Assembly: GCA_014360005.1 (NCBI GenBank)
Contig: JACIYI010000018.1
Span: 1-41,845 of the forward strand
Direction: 5' to 3'
From: Candidatus Aminicenantota bacterium
GTDB taxonomy: Bacteria > Acidobacteriota > Aminicenantia > Aminicenantales > Saccharicenantaceae
DNA: 41,845 nt
Shown here: in pieces, positions 9,571 to 18,272 of the stretch
How positions within the stretch are numbered: position 1 is the stretch's first letter
How the letters are laid out: each line of letters starts with the position of its first letter
Position numbers and translations under genes: made by a program
The notes under the pieces: model-generated
What the model saw: the letters and a program-made list of their open reading frames with translations, nothing else
What the model was told of the DNA's origin: nothing
Database searches by the model: none

Positions 9571-11322
9571 ATGCCTGGAAAAAAGAAAGGATTTATTTAT
9601 GGGCTGGGAATATTAACTCTTATTCTGGTCGGTCTGCCTTTTATGATTAATACTATAGCCGGGGCTAAATCATCCCGGCTAATCCAGAAGGAAAATGGAC
9701 TTCATGGATACATCAGCTTTAACCATGACCCTATTCCTGGTGACTTCGGAGCTGGCATAGGCTTTTACGTAGCTGTCTGGCCCTTGATCGATGAACCCCT
9801 GGCGGGCTTCCAGATAGGTTTGCCCAGCACCTGGATTATCCCTGATAATTCTGATAACAAGACCACTCCCCTCTGTCCCGAAGGGACCCTGGCCAGAAAA
9901 TGGAAACCGCGGGGACCTACCTGGAGCTCTGTTTTTCAAACCATTGAAGGTGGGGTGGGATATTGGGCTGGTAATCATTTCCGTTACGGGCCGCCCAAGT
10001 TCAGTATGAACGGCACGCCCCAGTGTTATGATTATGAAATAGGTTCACCGGGCTGGTCATTTTTCTACAGCGATGAAGCTCTGCCTGATGATAGACTCGG
10101 CATTGCCCAGCTCAGCAACCGTTTGCTGATTCCCCCAGACGGAATCACTTTTGAAGGTTATCCCAACGGGGAATTTCTCGGGTATACCTGGATGGCCCTG
10201 CCTTTTACAGATTCTGAGGAAGGCCAGCTACCAACCGGCGACCAGAGCTGGACCTGCTTTTTGAGCGCCGCTAATTTTAAGGGACCGATAGCCTTCTTTA
10301 TCCCTGAAACCTGGAGCAAAATCGGCAAATTATTTAATTATCCCTTCTTGTTTGGTCGTGGCCTTGATGCCAGACCCGGGAAAGCCGGCGGCGGAGCCAT
10401 TGAAATTAATACTGTGCCCAGATTTGAAGCCGCAGATTTAACCGGACAAATATATGCCAAATTACCCAAATTGCAATTTCCAGTGGATGAACAGGGCCGG
10501 TCTATTCTGGTACAGGAGGTGACTTATTACTCCAAAGCGGCCCTGTACGATTCGTTTAAAGCCTGGCGGGACCAGGGCATCTTTTGCTCTGGCCAATTTG
10601 GTCAGGAAGGAGCAATAAAGCCCAAACTTACTCCCCGGCTTACTCGTTATGATATGGCTGGAGTGAAAATAGAAGGGGTTGAGGGCGAGTCAGGTATTTT
10701 TGAGACACAGGTATTTGCTGGCAATTTGTGGGGATTGAAATGGAAGGCAGGTATAGAAAATAACATGGCAGTTTTCCCTCAATATTACAAATATGAGGGA
10801 AGCCAATACCTGGCTGTTAGGGAATCAGAAGTGCCAACCGAAACCAGCTTAACCCAGCAAAAATTCCAGCTGGCTGGGCCCGGGCGTCCTTATAACTCAA
10901 CCTGGGTCAATATCAATCCCAGACCAAAAGCTCGTCCCTCTAAGGCTAAGCTGGCTGAAGGCTCAGGGTCTGATTATTCTGATCAAGAAATCCTGCCCAG
11001 GCCGAAAGCAGGACCGTTTAAGGTTACGCTGGCTGATGGTTCGGTGGTAACTTATTATTGGTACAGGTTCATTGATCAACCAGCCTTCTGGCAATATACC
11101 AGGTCTGCTGACAGATATGTTTGGTCTGCTGAAAAAAAGGCTAAATTGCAGGCTCTGGTCGAAAAACTTCAGGCTAATTGGCCGATTGACCGCGATTACA
11201 TGGTGCCGCCGTCTTACGGCCAACTGGTAAAAATTGACCCGGCTCTTATTGTGACTCCACCTCCAGGCCTTGAAGTCGGCTATGTACCTATTGTCGTCCG
11301 GCAAGAACCGGCTAAAAAATGA
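9571..11322 (+). CDS. Secreted protein of unknown function with a partial internal repeat
   Basis: I do not recognise this 583-residue protein. A positive N-terminus followed by a hydrophobic stretch (GLGILTLILVGLPFMI) makes it a likely exported or membrane-anchored protein. The rest is rich in Gly, Pro, Trp and Tyr, with many short predicted beta strands, as in carbohydrate-binding or beta-sandwich proteins. No catalytic motif stands out. Residues 450-465 and 476-491 are a partial tandem repeat beginning PRPKA and ending LA(E/D)GS. The start is ATG 9571, preceded by a strong GGGAGGTG; the frame is open back to 9490, but that upstream ATG has no ribosome-binding site. Its position after the sulfatase suggests a role in the same glycan-related set, though this is inference from location only. 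Confidence 0.7.
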   Translation: MPGKKKGFIYGLGILTLILVGLPFMINTIAGAKSSRLIQKENGLHGYISFNHDPIPGDFGAGIGFYVAVWPLIDEPLAGFQIGLPSTWIIPDNSDNKTTPLCPEGTLARKWKPRGPTWSSVFQTIEGGVGYWAGNHFRYGPPKFSMNGTPQCYDYEIGSPGWSFFYSDEALPDDRLGIAQLSNRLLIPPDGITFEGYPNGEFLGYTWMALPFTDSEEGQLPTGDQSWTCFLSAANFKGPIAFFIPETWSKIGKLFNYPFLFGRGLDARPGKAGGGAIEINTVPRFEAADLTGQIYAKLPKLQFPVDEQGRSILVQEVTYYSKAALYDSFKAWRDQGIFCSGQFGQEGAIKPKLTPRLTRYDMAGVKIEGVEGESGIFETQVFAGNLWGLKWKAGIENNMAVFPQYYKYEGSQYLAVRESEVPTETSLTQQKFQLAGPGRPYNSTWVNINPRPKARPSKAKLAEGSGSDYSDQEILPRPKAGPFKVTLADGSVVTYYWYRFIDQPAFWQYTRSADRYVWSAEKKAKLQALVEKLQANWPIDRDYMVPPSYGQLVKIDPALIVTPPPGLEVGYVPIVVRQEPAKK

Positions 11323-11395
11323 GGGCCTTAAGAAATTTTTAGTTAGCCAGAGTTATTCTTATCTTTAATAGGACAAACTGGTTAATCATTTTTAA

Positions 11396-13528
11396 TTATT
11401 TAACGGGTTCAATTTTTATCTGGACTTCAGATTCAGCCTTTAATGGTACAAACAGAACAAGATCAATTCCTTCTAAGGTCTTATTCACCCCCACCTGGCA
11501 GCCTTCTATCTCTTTGTTATTCACTAATACCTTAGCACCCGATAAATTCCAGTTCTTTACATAAACAGCCGGGTTGAACAGCGGCGAATTTTTTGAACCT
11601 TTAAGACTGATAATTAAGTCTTTGGGCTTCTGGCTGGTTTTATAAATCTTGTAGCATCTTTCACTTTTATCGTAGCCTTCTAATTTAAAACCATCGCTCT
11701 GGATTACCAGTTCGGCTGGATAGGCCCAGGAGCGGCCGAATTTTATTATTTCATCAAGAGACAGGTCGTTCATCCCATAAAGGCCAGACCAGTATTCTCG
11801 TCTACCGGTTTCATGAATAACTGGGTCAGAAATAGGAAAGCCTATGGTGTGGGACGGCCGGTCAGGCATTACTCCTCTTCGGCCATCGCAGCGGCCGTCG
11901 CATCTGGCCTGTCCCATCGGCCAGTGGTTGCAGCCGGTATGAAGACAATATCCGTTCAGGTTTTCATAGCGCAGCCACATCTTGTTGCCTGGTTCAAAGC
12001 AGATGAAGGGTCTGTTTTTTGCCTTAAAATTGAATTGCTGAATGGTGTAGTCAAAAGACTTATCCCAGTTAAAGGGCCCGTAAGGAGGTTGGCTCGGGTC
12101 TTCCACAAAAGAGACTTTTTTCTTATTCCCTTTATAATCGGCTACTGTGGCAAAATCCTTTTCTACCACCTCACATACTTTTTGCTCCGGCTGCAGCAGA
12201 ACTTCAGATTCCTGAAACTGCCTGGGGACCCCCAGGGTGTCCTTTTTCCAGGAAACTTTTCTGATGGCGGTCTGGTCTGGATAAACGTAATAGTATTCGT
12301 CCACCCAGACTTCCCAGCCGGTTTTCGGGTCCCTTCTCCAGGTATGTTCATAAGCACTCACCGGGGCGTATCTCCAATGAACAACTGCCCGGGCTTCATT
12401 GTTTTCAATTATCCTGACACTGGATAAGCGGCAGTGCCTGTCCTGCATGTGTTCAAAGCAACCTTCCTCATCATTCCAGGCTTCTACACTCTGGTCAGCC
12501 ATCCACAGTTCATTCTCTGAAACCCAGACCGGGCTGTAGCGGGTGCCGCGCCAGAAAACGAGCTTGACCGGAGATTTATCAAAAGTGACTACTACATCTG
12601 CATGTTCACCTACCGGCCAGAGATTGTCCCAGGCCGGGTAATATTTTAAAGTGGTATAAAAAGCCCCGAACTTCCCTGGCTGGTGCTCGAGCCTTGGTAG
12701 CCTTTTGGGCTGAAGGTCCGGGGAGGCCACTTTAACCTGCTGATATTTGGCTTTTATCTGGTCTGCGCTCAGGGCCAGGTTGTATACCTTCACTTCATCT
12801 AATATTCCTTCCAGGCCAAAATAATCGGCCAGCGTCCCATGTTCACTGACAATATCAGATGGCTTGGCCGGTGAAGCTACCATTCCCAGCAGGAAATTTC
12901 CTTTGAGTTTTTCCATCTGACCGATGACGGCTGAGCTGGCCCGCAGTTCTCCATTGACATAGACCTTAAGCTCAGAATTTGCTTTATAAGTGCCAACAAC
13001 ATGCATCCATGTTCTCAGGGGAATGGTTTCTCTTTCGGTGGTGGCTGAACGCCACTGGCCATCTATAGCCACCTCCATGGAGACCTGGCCATAGGGACCA
13101 ATCAGCAAGCGGTAACCATTGACCTGAGTGGTTTCAGTAGTAAGAACGGGACACCAGTTTAAAGGATATTCACCCAGCGCCACCCAGGCTTCTACCGTTA
13201 ATTCATTATTTATATTAAGCGGGGAAGTCTCAGCGGCCCGCACCGAGGTGGTAAAGCCATCGAGCCTTAAGCCCTGGCCACTAACCCCGGGAGCAACAGC
13301 AAAGTTTCCTTCCAGGGAATCCCATTTTCCGTTTCTCGCTTCCCGGGTCTTTCCGCTTACCACATAAACAGCCGGCGGACTCATCTCGGGATTAAAATTT
13401 TCCTTGACGGTCTGTTTCGTCTGTATTTCTTCAATTTTTTCAAAATCCCACCAGATCTTTGACTCCTGGGCAGATACAGGAAGAACCACCAAGGCCAGAA
13501 GCCAAATCATTAAAACTTTCTTCTCCAT
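11396..13528 (-). CDS. Secreted LamG-domain protein, possible carbohydrate-active enzyme or binder
   Basis: A 710-residue exported protein with a signal peptide ending near AQES (residue 22). Residues about 75-265 form a LamG/concanavalin A-like jelly-roll domain: SGQGLRLDGF, LTVEAWVAL, TWMHVVGTYKANSELKVYVNGE and GILDEVKVYNLALS are the usual strand markers. The remaining 440 residues are Trp- and Tyr-rich, with a Cys/His cluster (GYCLHTGCNHWPMGQARCDG) that might bind metal or form disulfides; I do not recognise this part. Similar LamG-led proteins occur in polysaccharide-degrading bacteria as lyases or hydrolases, but no reaction can be assigned here. The start is supported by AAGGAG just upstream on the minus strand. 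It converges with the 583-residue orphan and is divergent from carA. Confidence 0.75.
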   Translation of the reverse strand: MEKKVLMIWLLALVVLPVSAQESKIWWDFEKIEEIQTKQTVKENFNPEMSPPAVYVVSGKTREARNGKWDSLEGNFAVAPGVSGQGLRLDGFTTSVRAAETSPLNINNELTVEAWVALGEYPLNWCPVLTTETTQVNGYRLLIGPYGQVSMEVAIDGQWRSATTERETIPLRTWMHVVGTYKANSELKVYVNGELRASSAVIGQMEKLKGNFLLGMVASPAKPSDIVSEHGTLADYFGLEGILDEVKVYNLALSADQIKAKYQQVKVASPDLQPKRLPRLEHQPGKFGAFYTTLKYYPAWDNLWPVGEHADVVVTFDKSPVKLVFWRGTRYSPVWVSENELWMADQSVEAWNDEEGCFEHMQDRHCRLSSVRIIENNEARAVVHWRYAPVSAYEHTWRRDPKTGWEVWVDEYYYVYPDQTAIRKVSWKKDTLGVPRQFQESEVLLQPEQKVCEVVEKDFATVADYKGNKKKVSFVEDPSQPPYGPFNWDKSFDYTIQQFNFKAKNRPFICFEPGNKMWLRYENLNGYCLHTGCNHWPMGQARCDGRCDGRRGVMPDRPSHTIGFPISDPVIHETGRREYWSGLYGMNDLSLDEIIKFGRSWAYPAELVIQSDGFKLEGYDKSERCYKIYKTSQKPKDLIISLKGSKNSPLFNPAVYVKNWNLSGAKVLVNNKEIEGCQVGVNKTLEGIDLVLFVPLKAESEVQIKIEPVK

Positions 13529-13678
13529 CTTTATTCTCCTTTATGAGGCTGGGCCAGATAAAAATTTATGGTTTTTATCCATTCTTTTCGGCCCATTCCG
13601 TCCAAAATAAAATCTTTCAGATGCTCATTATAAAGATTTATCGAACTAAAAGCAGCGAATTTTTTTGCCCGATTAAAC

Positions 13679-13688
13679 CAGGTACCTG
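13679..13688. promoter_or_regulatory. Palindrome CAGGTACCTG in the leader region of carA
   Basis: A perfect ten-base palindrome lies 74 bases before the carA start. It is flanked by TTGCCC at about 13666-13671 and TTAAAT at about 13689-13694, which could be a weak -35/-10 pair 17-18 bases apart. A repressor bound here would block transcription. No regulator gene is present in the window, so function is a guess. No T-rich attenuator hairpin was seen between here and the gene. Confidence 0.25.
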
Positions 13689-13761
13689 TTAAATATTTGG
13701 CTACATCTTGCCGCCAGACAATAAATGTGCTAAAGTCAGGAAAATTTCTGGAGGCTGAAGC

Positions 13762-14838
13762 ACGAAATACGGACTGCTGGTCCTCAAAGACGGCACGGTC
13801 TTTGAGGGCAGAGGATTCGGAGCCTGCGCTAAAAACTGGGGGGAAGTCGTTTTTAACACCGGGATGGTGGGTTATGTCGAATCCATCACCGACCCCTCCT
13901 ACCACGGCCAGATTCTGGTTCAAACCTACCCGCTTGTCGGCAACTACGGCGTCAACCCGGATGAGTTTGAGTCAGACCGTCCCTGGATAAAAGGTTACGT
14001 GGTTTCGGAATACACCCGCTTCCCCTCCCATCACTCTTCCAGAAAATCTCTGGACCGCTGGCTGGAAGAAAGCCGGATTCCTGGTCTCTGCGCGATTGAT
14101 ACCAGAGCTCTGGTCAGGAGGCTGCGACACTATGGCGTTATCCCGGGACTTCTGGTCGTGTCTGAAAAACCTATCAGGATAACTCCCCTCATAAAGGAAG
14201 CGAAAACCCTTCCTGACCCCAATGCTTCTAACCTGGCAGCTGAAGCTTCCACCAAAGATATCCATATTTACAACCCGGAAGGCAACGCCAGACTGGTTTT
14301 GATTGACTGCGGGGTAAAACTGGGCCTTATCAGGAGCCTGCTAAAACGGGGCGCTTCGGTCATCAGGGTCCCGGAGAATTTCCCGGCGGAAAAAATTCTG
14401 GACCTTAATCCCCATGCGGTGGTTATTTCCAACGGGCCTGGTGACCCGCAGAAGTGTCGGGCCGTGGAAACAGTCGCTGCCCTACTTAAAGAAAACCTGC
14501 CACTCCTGGGCATCTGCCTCGGCCATCAGATTCTGGCTCTGGCTGCCGGTGCCCGCACTTATAAACTCAAGTTTGGCCACCGCTCCCAGAACCAACCCTG
14601 TCTGGAAGAAGGCACCAGGCGCTGCTACCTGACCAGCCAGAACCACGGCTATGCGGTTGAAGCAAGAACCCTGCCGCCCGAGTGGCTCCCCTGGTTCACC
14701 AACGCCAACGACCACACCAACGAGGGAATCAGACACAGGAAGAAGCCATTCTTCGGCGTGCAATTCCATCCTGAAGCCAGCCCCGGACCAACCGACACTG
14801 AGTTCATCTTTGATCTTTTCCTGGAGCAGCTCAGATGA
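13762..14838 (+). CDS. carA: Carbamoyl-phosphate synthase small subunit (glutaminase), probable ACG start
   Basis: Releases ammonia from glutamine for carbamoyl phosphate synthesis, feeding pyrimidine and arginine pathways. The N-terminal domain reads KYGLLVLKDGTVFEGRGFGA, followed by the family block GEVVFNTGMVGYVESITDPSY. The class I glutaminase domain has the nucleophile Cys252 in GICLGHQ, and His336 and Glu338 in FHPEA. Conservation runs back to the codon ACG at 13762, which stands exactly where other CarA proteins begin. GGAGG at 13750-13754 lies 7 bases before it, and an in-frame TGA at 13756 prevents any longer reading. The first ordinary start, ATG 13864, would remove 34 conserved residues. 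So either ACG initiates translation or an ATG is miscalled in this assembly. The length is 358 residues, normal for CarA. Its stop overlaps the carB start (ATGA). Confidence 0.93.
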   Translation, partial: TKYGLLVLKDGTVFEGRGFGACAKNWGEVVFNTGMVGYVESITDPSYHGQILVQTYPLVGNYGVNPDEFESDRPWIKGYVVSEYTRFPSHHSSRKSLDRWLEESRIPGLCAIDTRALVRRLRHYGVIPGLLVVSEKPIRITPLIKEAKTLPDPNASNLAAEASTKDIHIYNPEGNARLVLIDCGVKLGLIRSLLKRGASVIRVPENFPAEKILDLNPHAVVISNGPGDPQKCRAVETVAALLKENLPLLGICLGHQILALAAGARTYKLKFGHRSQNQPCLEEGTRRCYLTSQNHGYAVEARTLPPEWLPWFTNANDHTNEGIRHRKKPFFGVQFHPEASPGPTDTEFIFDLFLEQLR

Positions 14839-17800
14839 GAAAGTTGAAAAAAGTTCTACTGCTTGGAAGCGGGGCCATAAAAATCGGTGAAGCCGGCGAA
14901 TTTGATTATTCTGGAAGCCAGGCCATCAAAGCTCTTAAAGAAGAAGGGCTGGAAGTTATTCTGGTCAACCCCAACATCGCCACCATCCAGACTTCAGAAT
15001 TCTTGGCTGATAAAATCTATTTTCTTCCCGTCGAGCCCTATTTTGTGGAAAAAATCATCGCCCGCGAAAAGCCAGAGGCGATGATGATTTCTTTCGGAGG
15101 ACAGACAGCTCTAAACTGTGGGTTAACTCTGTGGAAGCAAGGAATTCTGGAAAAGCACAAAGTTCAGGTTTTAGGCACGCCGCTTCGTTCCGTGGAAATA
15201 ACCGAAGACCGCGGCCTGTTCAATCAGGCTTTAGCCGTAGCCGGGCTCAAGACTCCGCGCGGTCAGGCTGTCTCATCTGCAGAAGAGGGCCTCCTTGCGG
15301 CCGAGGACATCGGCTACCCCGTCATGGTCAGGGCCGCTTTTGCTCTAGGCGGTCAGGGCAGCTCTCTCTGTTATAAAAAAGAAGAGCTGGAAGAAAAACT
15401 GGGCCTGGCTTTTTCTGAGCTCAAGCAGGTTTTGATTGAAGAATACCTGGAAGGCTGGAAAGAGATTGAGTACGAAATTGTCCGCGATGAAGCTGATAAC
15501 TGCTTGGCCATCTGCAACATGGAAAACCTCGACCCCATGGGCATCCACACCGGCGAGAGTGTGGTGGTGGCTCCCTCGCAAACTCTGACCAACCGTGAAT
15601 ACCACCAGCTGCGGGAAATTGCCTTCCAGGCAGTCAGGAAATTAGGCATTATCGGCGAATGTAACATCCAGTTTGCCCTCAACCCGGAAAACAGCGATTA
15701 CCGAATCATTGAGATTAACGCCCGGCTGTCGCGTTCCTCGGCGCTGGCTTCTAAGGCCACTGGCTATCCACTGGCGTTTATGGCTACCAAATTGATGCTG
15801 GGCTACTGCCTGCCGGAGCTGAAAAACACTGTCACCAGAGCGACCACCGCCTGCTTTGAACCAGCTCTGGATTACGTCACCGTCAAGATTCCCAGATGGG
15901 ATCTTAAGAAATTCGCTCGGGTTTCCAAAAAAATCGACTCAGAAATGAAGTCCGTGGGCGAAGTCATGGCCATCGGCCGCAGCTTTGAAGAAGCCCTGCA
16001 GAAAGCCATCCGCATGCTTCAGGTAGGTATGTACGGGTTTGTGGGCAACGAAAATTATTCTTTTAAAAACCTGGAAAAGGAACTGGAGCATCCGACAGAC
16101 GAACGGCTTTTCGGCCTGGCCGAGGCTTTCAAAAAAGGCTGGTCCGTGGAGAAGGTGGCTTCACTTACCCAGATAGACCCCTGGTTTCTGCATAAGATGA
16201 AAGGGCTGGTAGAGCTGGAAAAGGAAATAAGAAAATACACTTTAGACACTCTACCTTCTGATTTATTGGAAGAAGCCAAAAGAAAAGGATTTTCTGACAA
16301 GCAGATTTCTGTGTTCACCGGCTCCAGCGAAGCCGAAGTCAGGGAAAAAAGGAAAAAGCTCAAACTGCGGCCGGCCGCAAAACAGATTGATACCCTGGCG
16401 GCTGAATACCCGGCCAAAACCAATTATCTTTATCTCACCTACTACGGTCAGGAAGATGATGTCAAATTTCGGCCGGCAAAAAAGAAGGTCATGGTGCTGG
16501 GCTCTGGTCCCTACAGCATTGGTTCATCCGTAGAATTTGACTGGTGCTGTGTAAACACTGTTCTGACGCTAAGAAAGCTCGGCTTTAAGACCATCATGGT
16601 CAACTATAACCCGGAAACCGTTTCTACTGATTATGATATGTGCGACCGACTTTATTTTGATGAGCTGAGTCTGGAGCGGGTTCTGGACATCTACGAAAAA
16701 GAAAAACCGATTGGAGTGATAATTTCCATGGGCGGTCAGGTGCCGAACAACCTGGCTCTTAAACTGCACCAGGCAGGCCTGCGGGTGCTGGGCACTTCAC
16801 CAGAAAGTATTGACCGGGCGGAAGACCGCCATAAATTCTCCAGACTTCTGGATGAACTCGGAATTGACCAGCCGCCGTGGAGAGAGGTCACTACGGTGGA
16901 AGAAGCCAGAGAGTTCTGCCGTCAGGTGGGCTACCCGGTAATAATTCGCCCTTCCTACGTGCTGAGCGGTGCGGCCATGAGTCTGGTTTTTGAAGAAAAT
17001 TTTCTGGAGCGCTACTTGAGGCGGGCTTCCTTAGTTTCACCCGAACATCCAGTGGTCATTTCTAAATTCATCGTTGGGGCCAAAGAAATTGAGTTAGAGG
17101 CGGTAGCAGTAAAAGGGAAAATTGTGGCTTCAGCCATTGTGGAACATATAGAAAATGCCGGCGTCCATTCCGGTGATGCCACTATGGTCGTCCCCCCGCA
17201 AAAGCTTTACCTGGAAACCGTGCGCCGCATAAGAATAATCGGAGAAAAAATTGCCCGGGCCTTAAGCATCACCGGACCGTTTAACCTGCAGCTTCTGGCC
17301 AGGGATAACCAGCTTAAAGTGATTGAGTGTAACCTGAGAGCTTCTCGTTCGCTGCCCTTTGTTTCCAAGGTTTCGCGCCTTCCTTTTATCGAGCTGGCCG
17401 TAAGAGCCATGCTCGGGCTGCCGGTGAGCAACAGCCGCTCCATTTTTGAACTGAATTATGTCGGAGTGAAGGCCCCGCAGTTTTCCTTCTCCAGGCTGAA
17501 GGGCGCTGACCCGAATCTTGGAGTGGAAATGGCTTCAACCGGAGAAGTGGCCTGCCTGGGAGATGATGTCCAGGAAGCTTTACTTAAAGCCATGCTGGCT
17601 GCCGGCTTTAAGCTTCCCCAACAATCAATCTTGCTCAGCCTGGGCGGTGAGGAAAACAAGCAAAAATTTCTGGCCGCAGCTCAGGAGCTAGTCAGAACCG
17701 GGCTTCAGATTTACGCCACTGAAGGCACTTCCCGATTTTTAAAGCGGCATAAAATAGAAAATACCATGCTTTATAAAATTCACCAGCCACACCAGCCCAA

Positions 17801-18023
17801 CCTGAAAGATTACCTGATGGAAAAAAGGATTGATTTCCTGATTTCCATACCGCACACCGGAAAGCGAATTGAATTTGACTCCGACTACCGGATGCGGCGT
17901 CTGGCCATTGACCTTGGTATTCCGGTCATCACCAACCTGCAGTTAGCCGAAGCTTTTGTCAATTCTCTGAAGCTTCGCCGGCTGGAAGACCTCAAAATTA
18001 AAGCCTGGCACGAGTATGAGTAA
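14835..18023 (+). CDS. carB: Carbamoyl-phosphate synthase large subunit
   Basis: Makes carbamoyl phosphate from bicarbonate, ATP and CarA-derived ammonia. The 1062-residue length matches the bacterial enzyme. Two homologous halves are visible: the first starts LLGSGAIKIGEAGEFDYSGS near residue 8; the second starts VLGSGPYSIGSSVEFDWC near residue 552. Each is followed by an ATP-grasp domain (VMVRAAFALGGQGS and VIIRPSYVLSGAAMS contain the glycine-rich loops). The last 130 residues form the MGS-like regulatory domain (IYATEGTSRFLK, then DFLISIP and ITNLQLAEAF). The ATG overlaps the carA stop by four bases, so translation is very probably coupled, giving equal amounts of both subunits. No other pyrimidine or arginine gene is nearby. 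Confidence 0.98.
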   Translation: MRKLKKVLLLGSGAIKIGEAGEFDYSGSQAIKALKEEGLEVILVNPNIATIQTSEFLADKIYFLPVEPYFVEKIIAREKPEAMMISFGGQTALNCGLTLWKQGILEKHKVQVLGTPLRSVEITEDRGLFNQALAVAGLKTPRGQAVSSAEEGLLAAEDIGYPVMVRAAFALGGQGSSLCYKKEELEEKLGLAFSELKQVLIEEYLEGWKEIEYEIVRDEADNCLAICNMENLDPMGIHTGESVVVAPSQTLTNREYHQLREIAFQAVRKLGIIGECNIQFALNPENSDYRIIEINARLSRSSALASKATGYPLAFMATKLMLGYCLPELKNTVTRATTACFEPALDYVTVKIPRWDLKKFARVSKKIDSEMKSVGEVMAIGRSFEEALQKAIRMLQVGMYGFVGNENYSFKNLEKELEHPTDERLFGLAEAFKKGWSVEKVASLTQIDPWFLHKMKGLVELEKEIRKYTLDTLPSDLLEEAKRKGFSDKQISVFTGSSEAEVREKRKKLKLRPAAKQIDTLAAEYPAKTNYLYLTYYGQEDDVKFRPAKKKVMVLGSGPYSIGSSVEFDWCCVNTVLTLRKLGFKTIMVNYNPETVSTDYDMCDRLYFDELSLERVLDIYEKEKPIGVIISMGGQVPNNLALKLHQAGLRVLGTSPESIDRAEDRHKFSRLLDELGIDQPPWREVTTVEEAREFCRQVGYPVIIRPSYVLSGAAMSLVFEENFLERYLRRASLVSPEHPVVISKFIVGAKEIELEAVAVKGKIVASAIVEHIENAGVHSGDATMVVPPQKLYLETVRRIRIIGEKIARALSITGPFNLQLLARDNQLKVIECNLRASRSLPFVSKVSRLPFIELAVRAMLGLPVSNSRSIFELNYVGVKAPQFSFSRLKGADPNLGVEMASTGEVACLGDDVQEALLKAMLAAGFKLPQQSILLSLGGEENKQKFLAAAQELVRTGLQIYATEGTSRFLKRHKIENTMLYKIHQPHQPNLKDYLMEKRIDFLISIPHTGKRIEFDSDYRMRRLAIDLGIPVITNLQLAEAFVNSLKLRRLEDLKIKAWHEYE

Positions 18024-18201
18024 ACTCACCTCGACGGCCAGACTTCTGAGGTGTCGCTTCTGAAGAGTGCACCTAGACGGGGTACCATTTCTTAGTCCGG
18101 CCTTTCTCATCAAACCAGCTAAACAAAAGCTTTTTCCGCAACCTTATAAAACTTTTCGACAAAGAAAAGAGCGAAGATTGCATAAATCAGACCCAGGTCA
18201 T

Positions 18202-18223
18202 TATATGAATAACTGTTCATATA
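18202..18223. promoter_or_regulatory. SmtB/ArsR-type operator (inverted repeat TATATGAA-N6-TTCATATA)
   Basis: A perfect eight-base inverted repeat with a six-base spacer lies 50-71 bases before the VOC gene start. Its core TGAATAACTGTTCA is, as I remember it, the reverse complement of the core of the cyanobacterial smt operator bound by the zinc sensor SmtB, and it fits the 12-2-12 layout of ArsR-family metal-sensor sites. No ArsR-type gene is in the window, so the regulator would act from elsewhere. Confidence 0.6.
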
Positions 18224-18272
18224 GTTGATTTTTGGGCAATAATATCTTAATTTTCCTATGAGGAGAAATGCT

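Noticed and set aside
11813..12427. 204-codon open frame on the plus strand
   Set aside because: It lies within the minus-strand LamG protein gene and its product looks like a random antisense reading.
2823..13528. Classic Bacteroidetes polysaccharide utilisation locus
   Set aside because: No SusC/SusD pair, TonB receptor or hybrid two-component regulator is present; only the set of secreted enzymes resembles one.
13529..13761. PyrR-type attenuator or riboswitch before carA
   Set aside because: No terminator with T-run or recognisable conserved RNA motif is present in the leader.
13697..13990. 97-codon open frame starting upstream of carA
   Set aside because: It overlaps the carA frame, which is fully supported by homology; the product is low-complexity and unlike any family.
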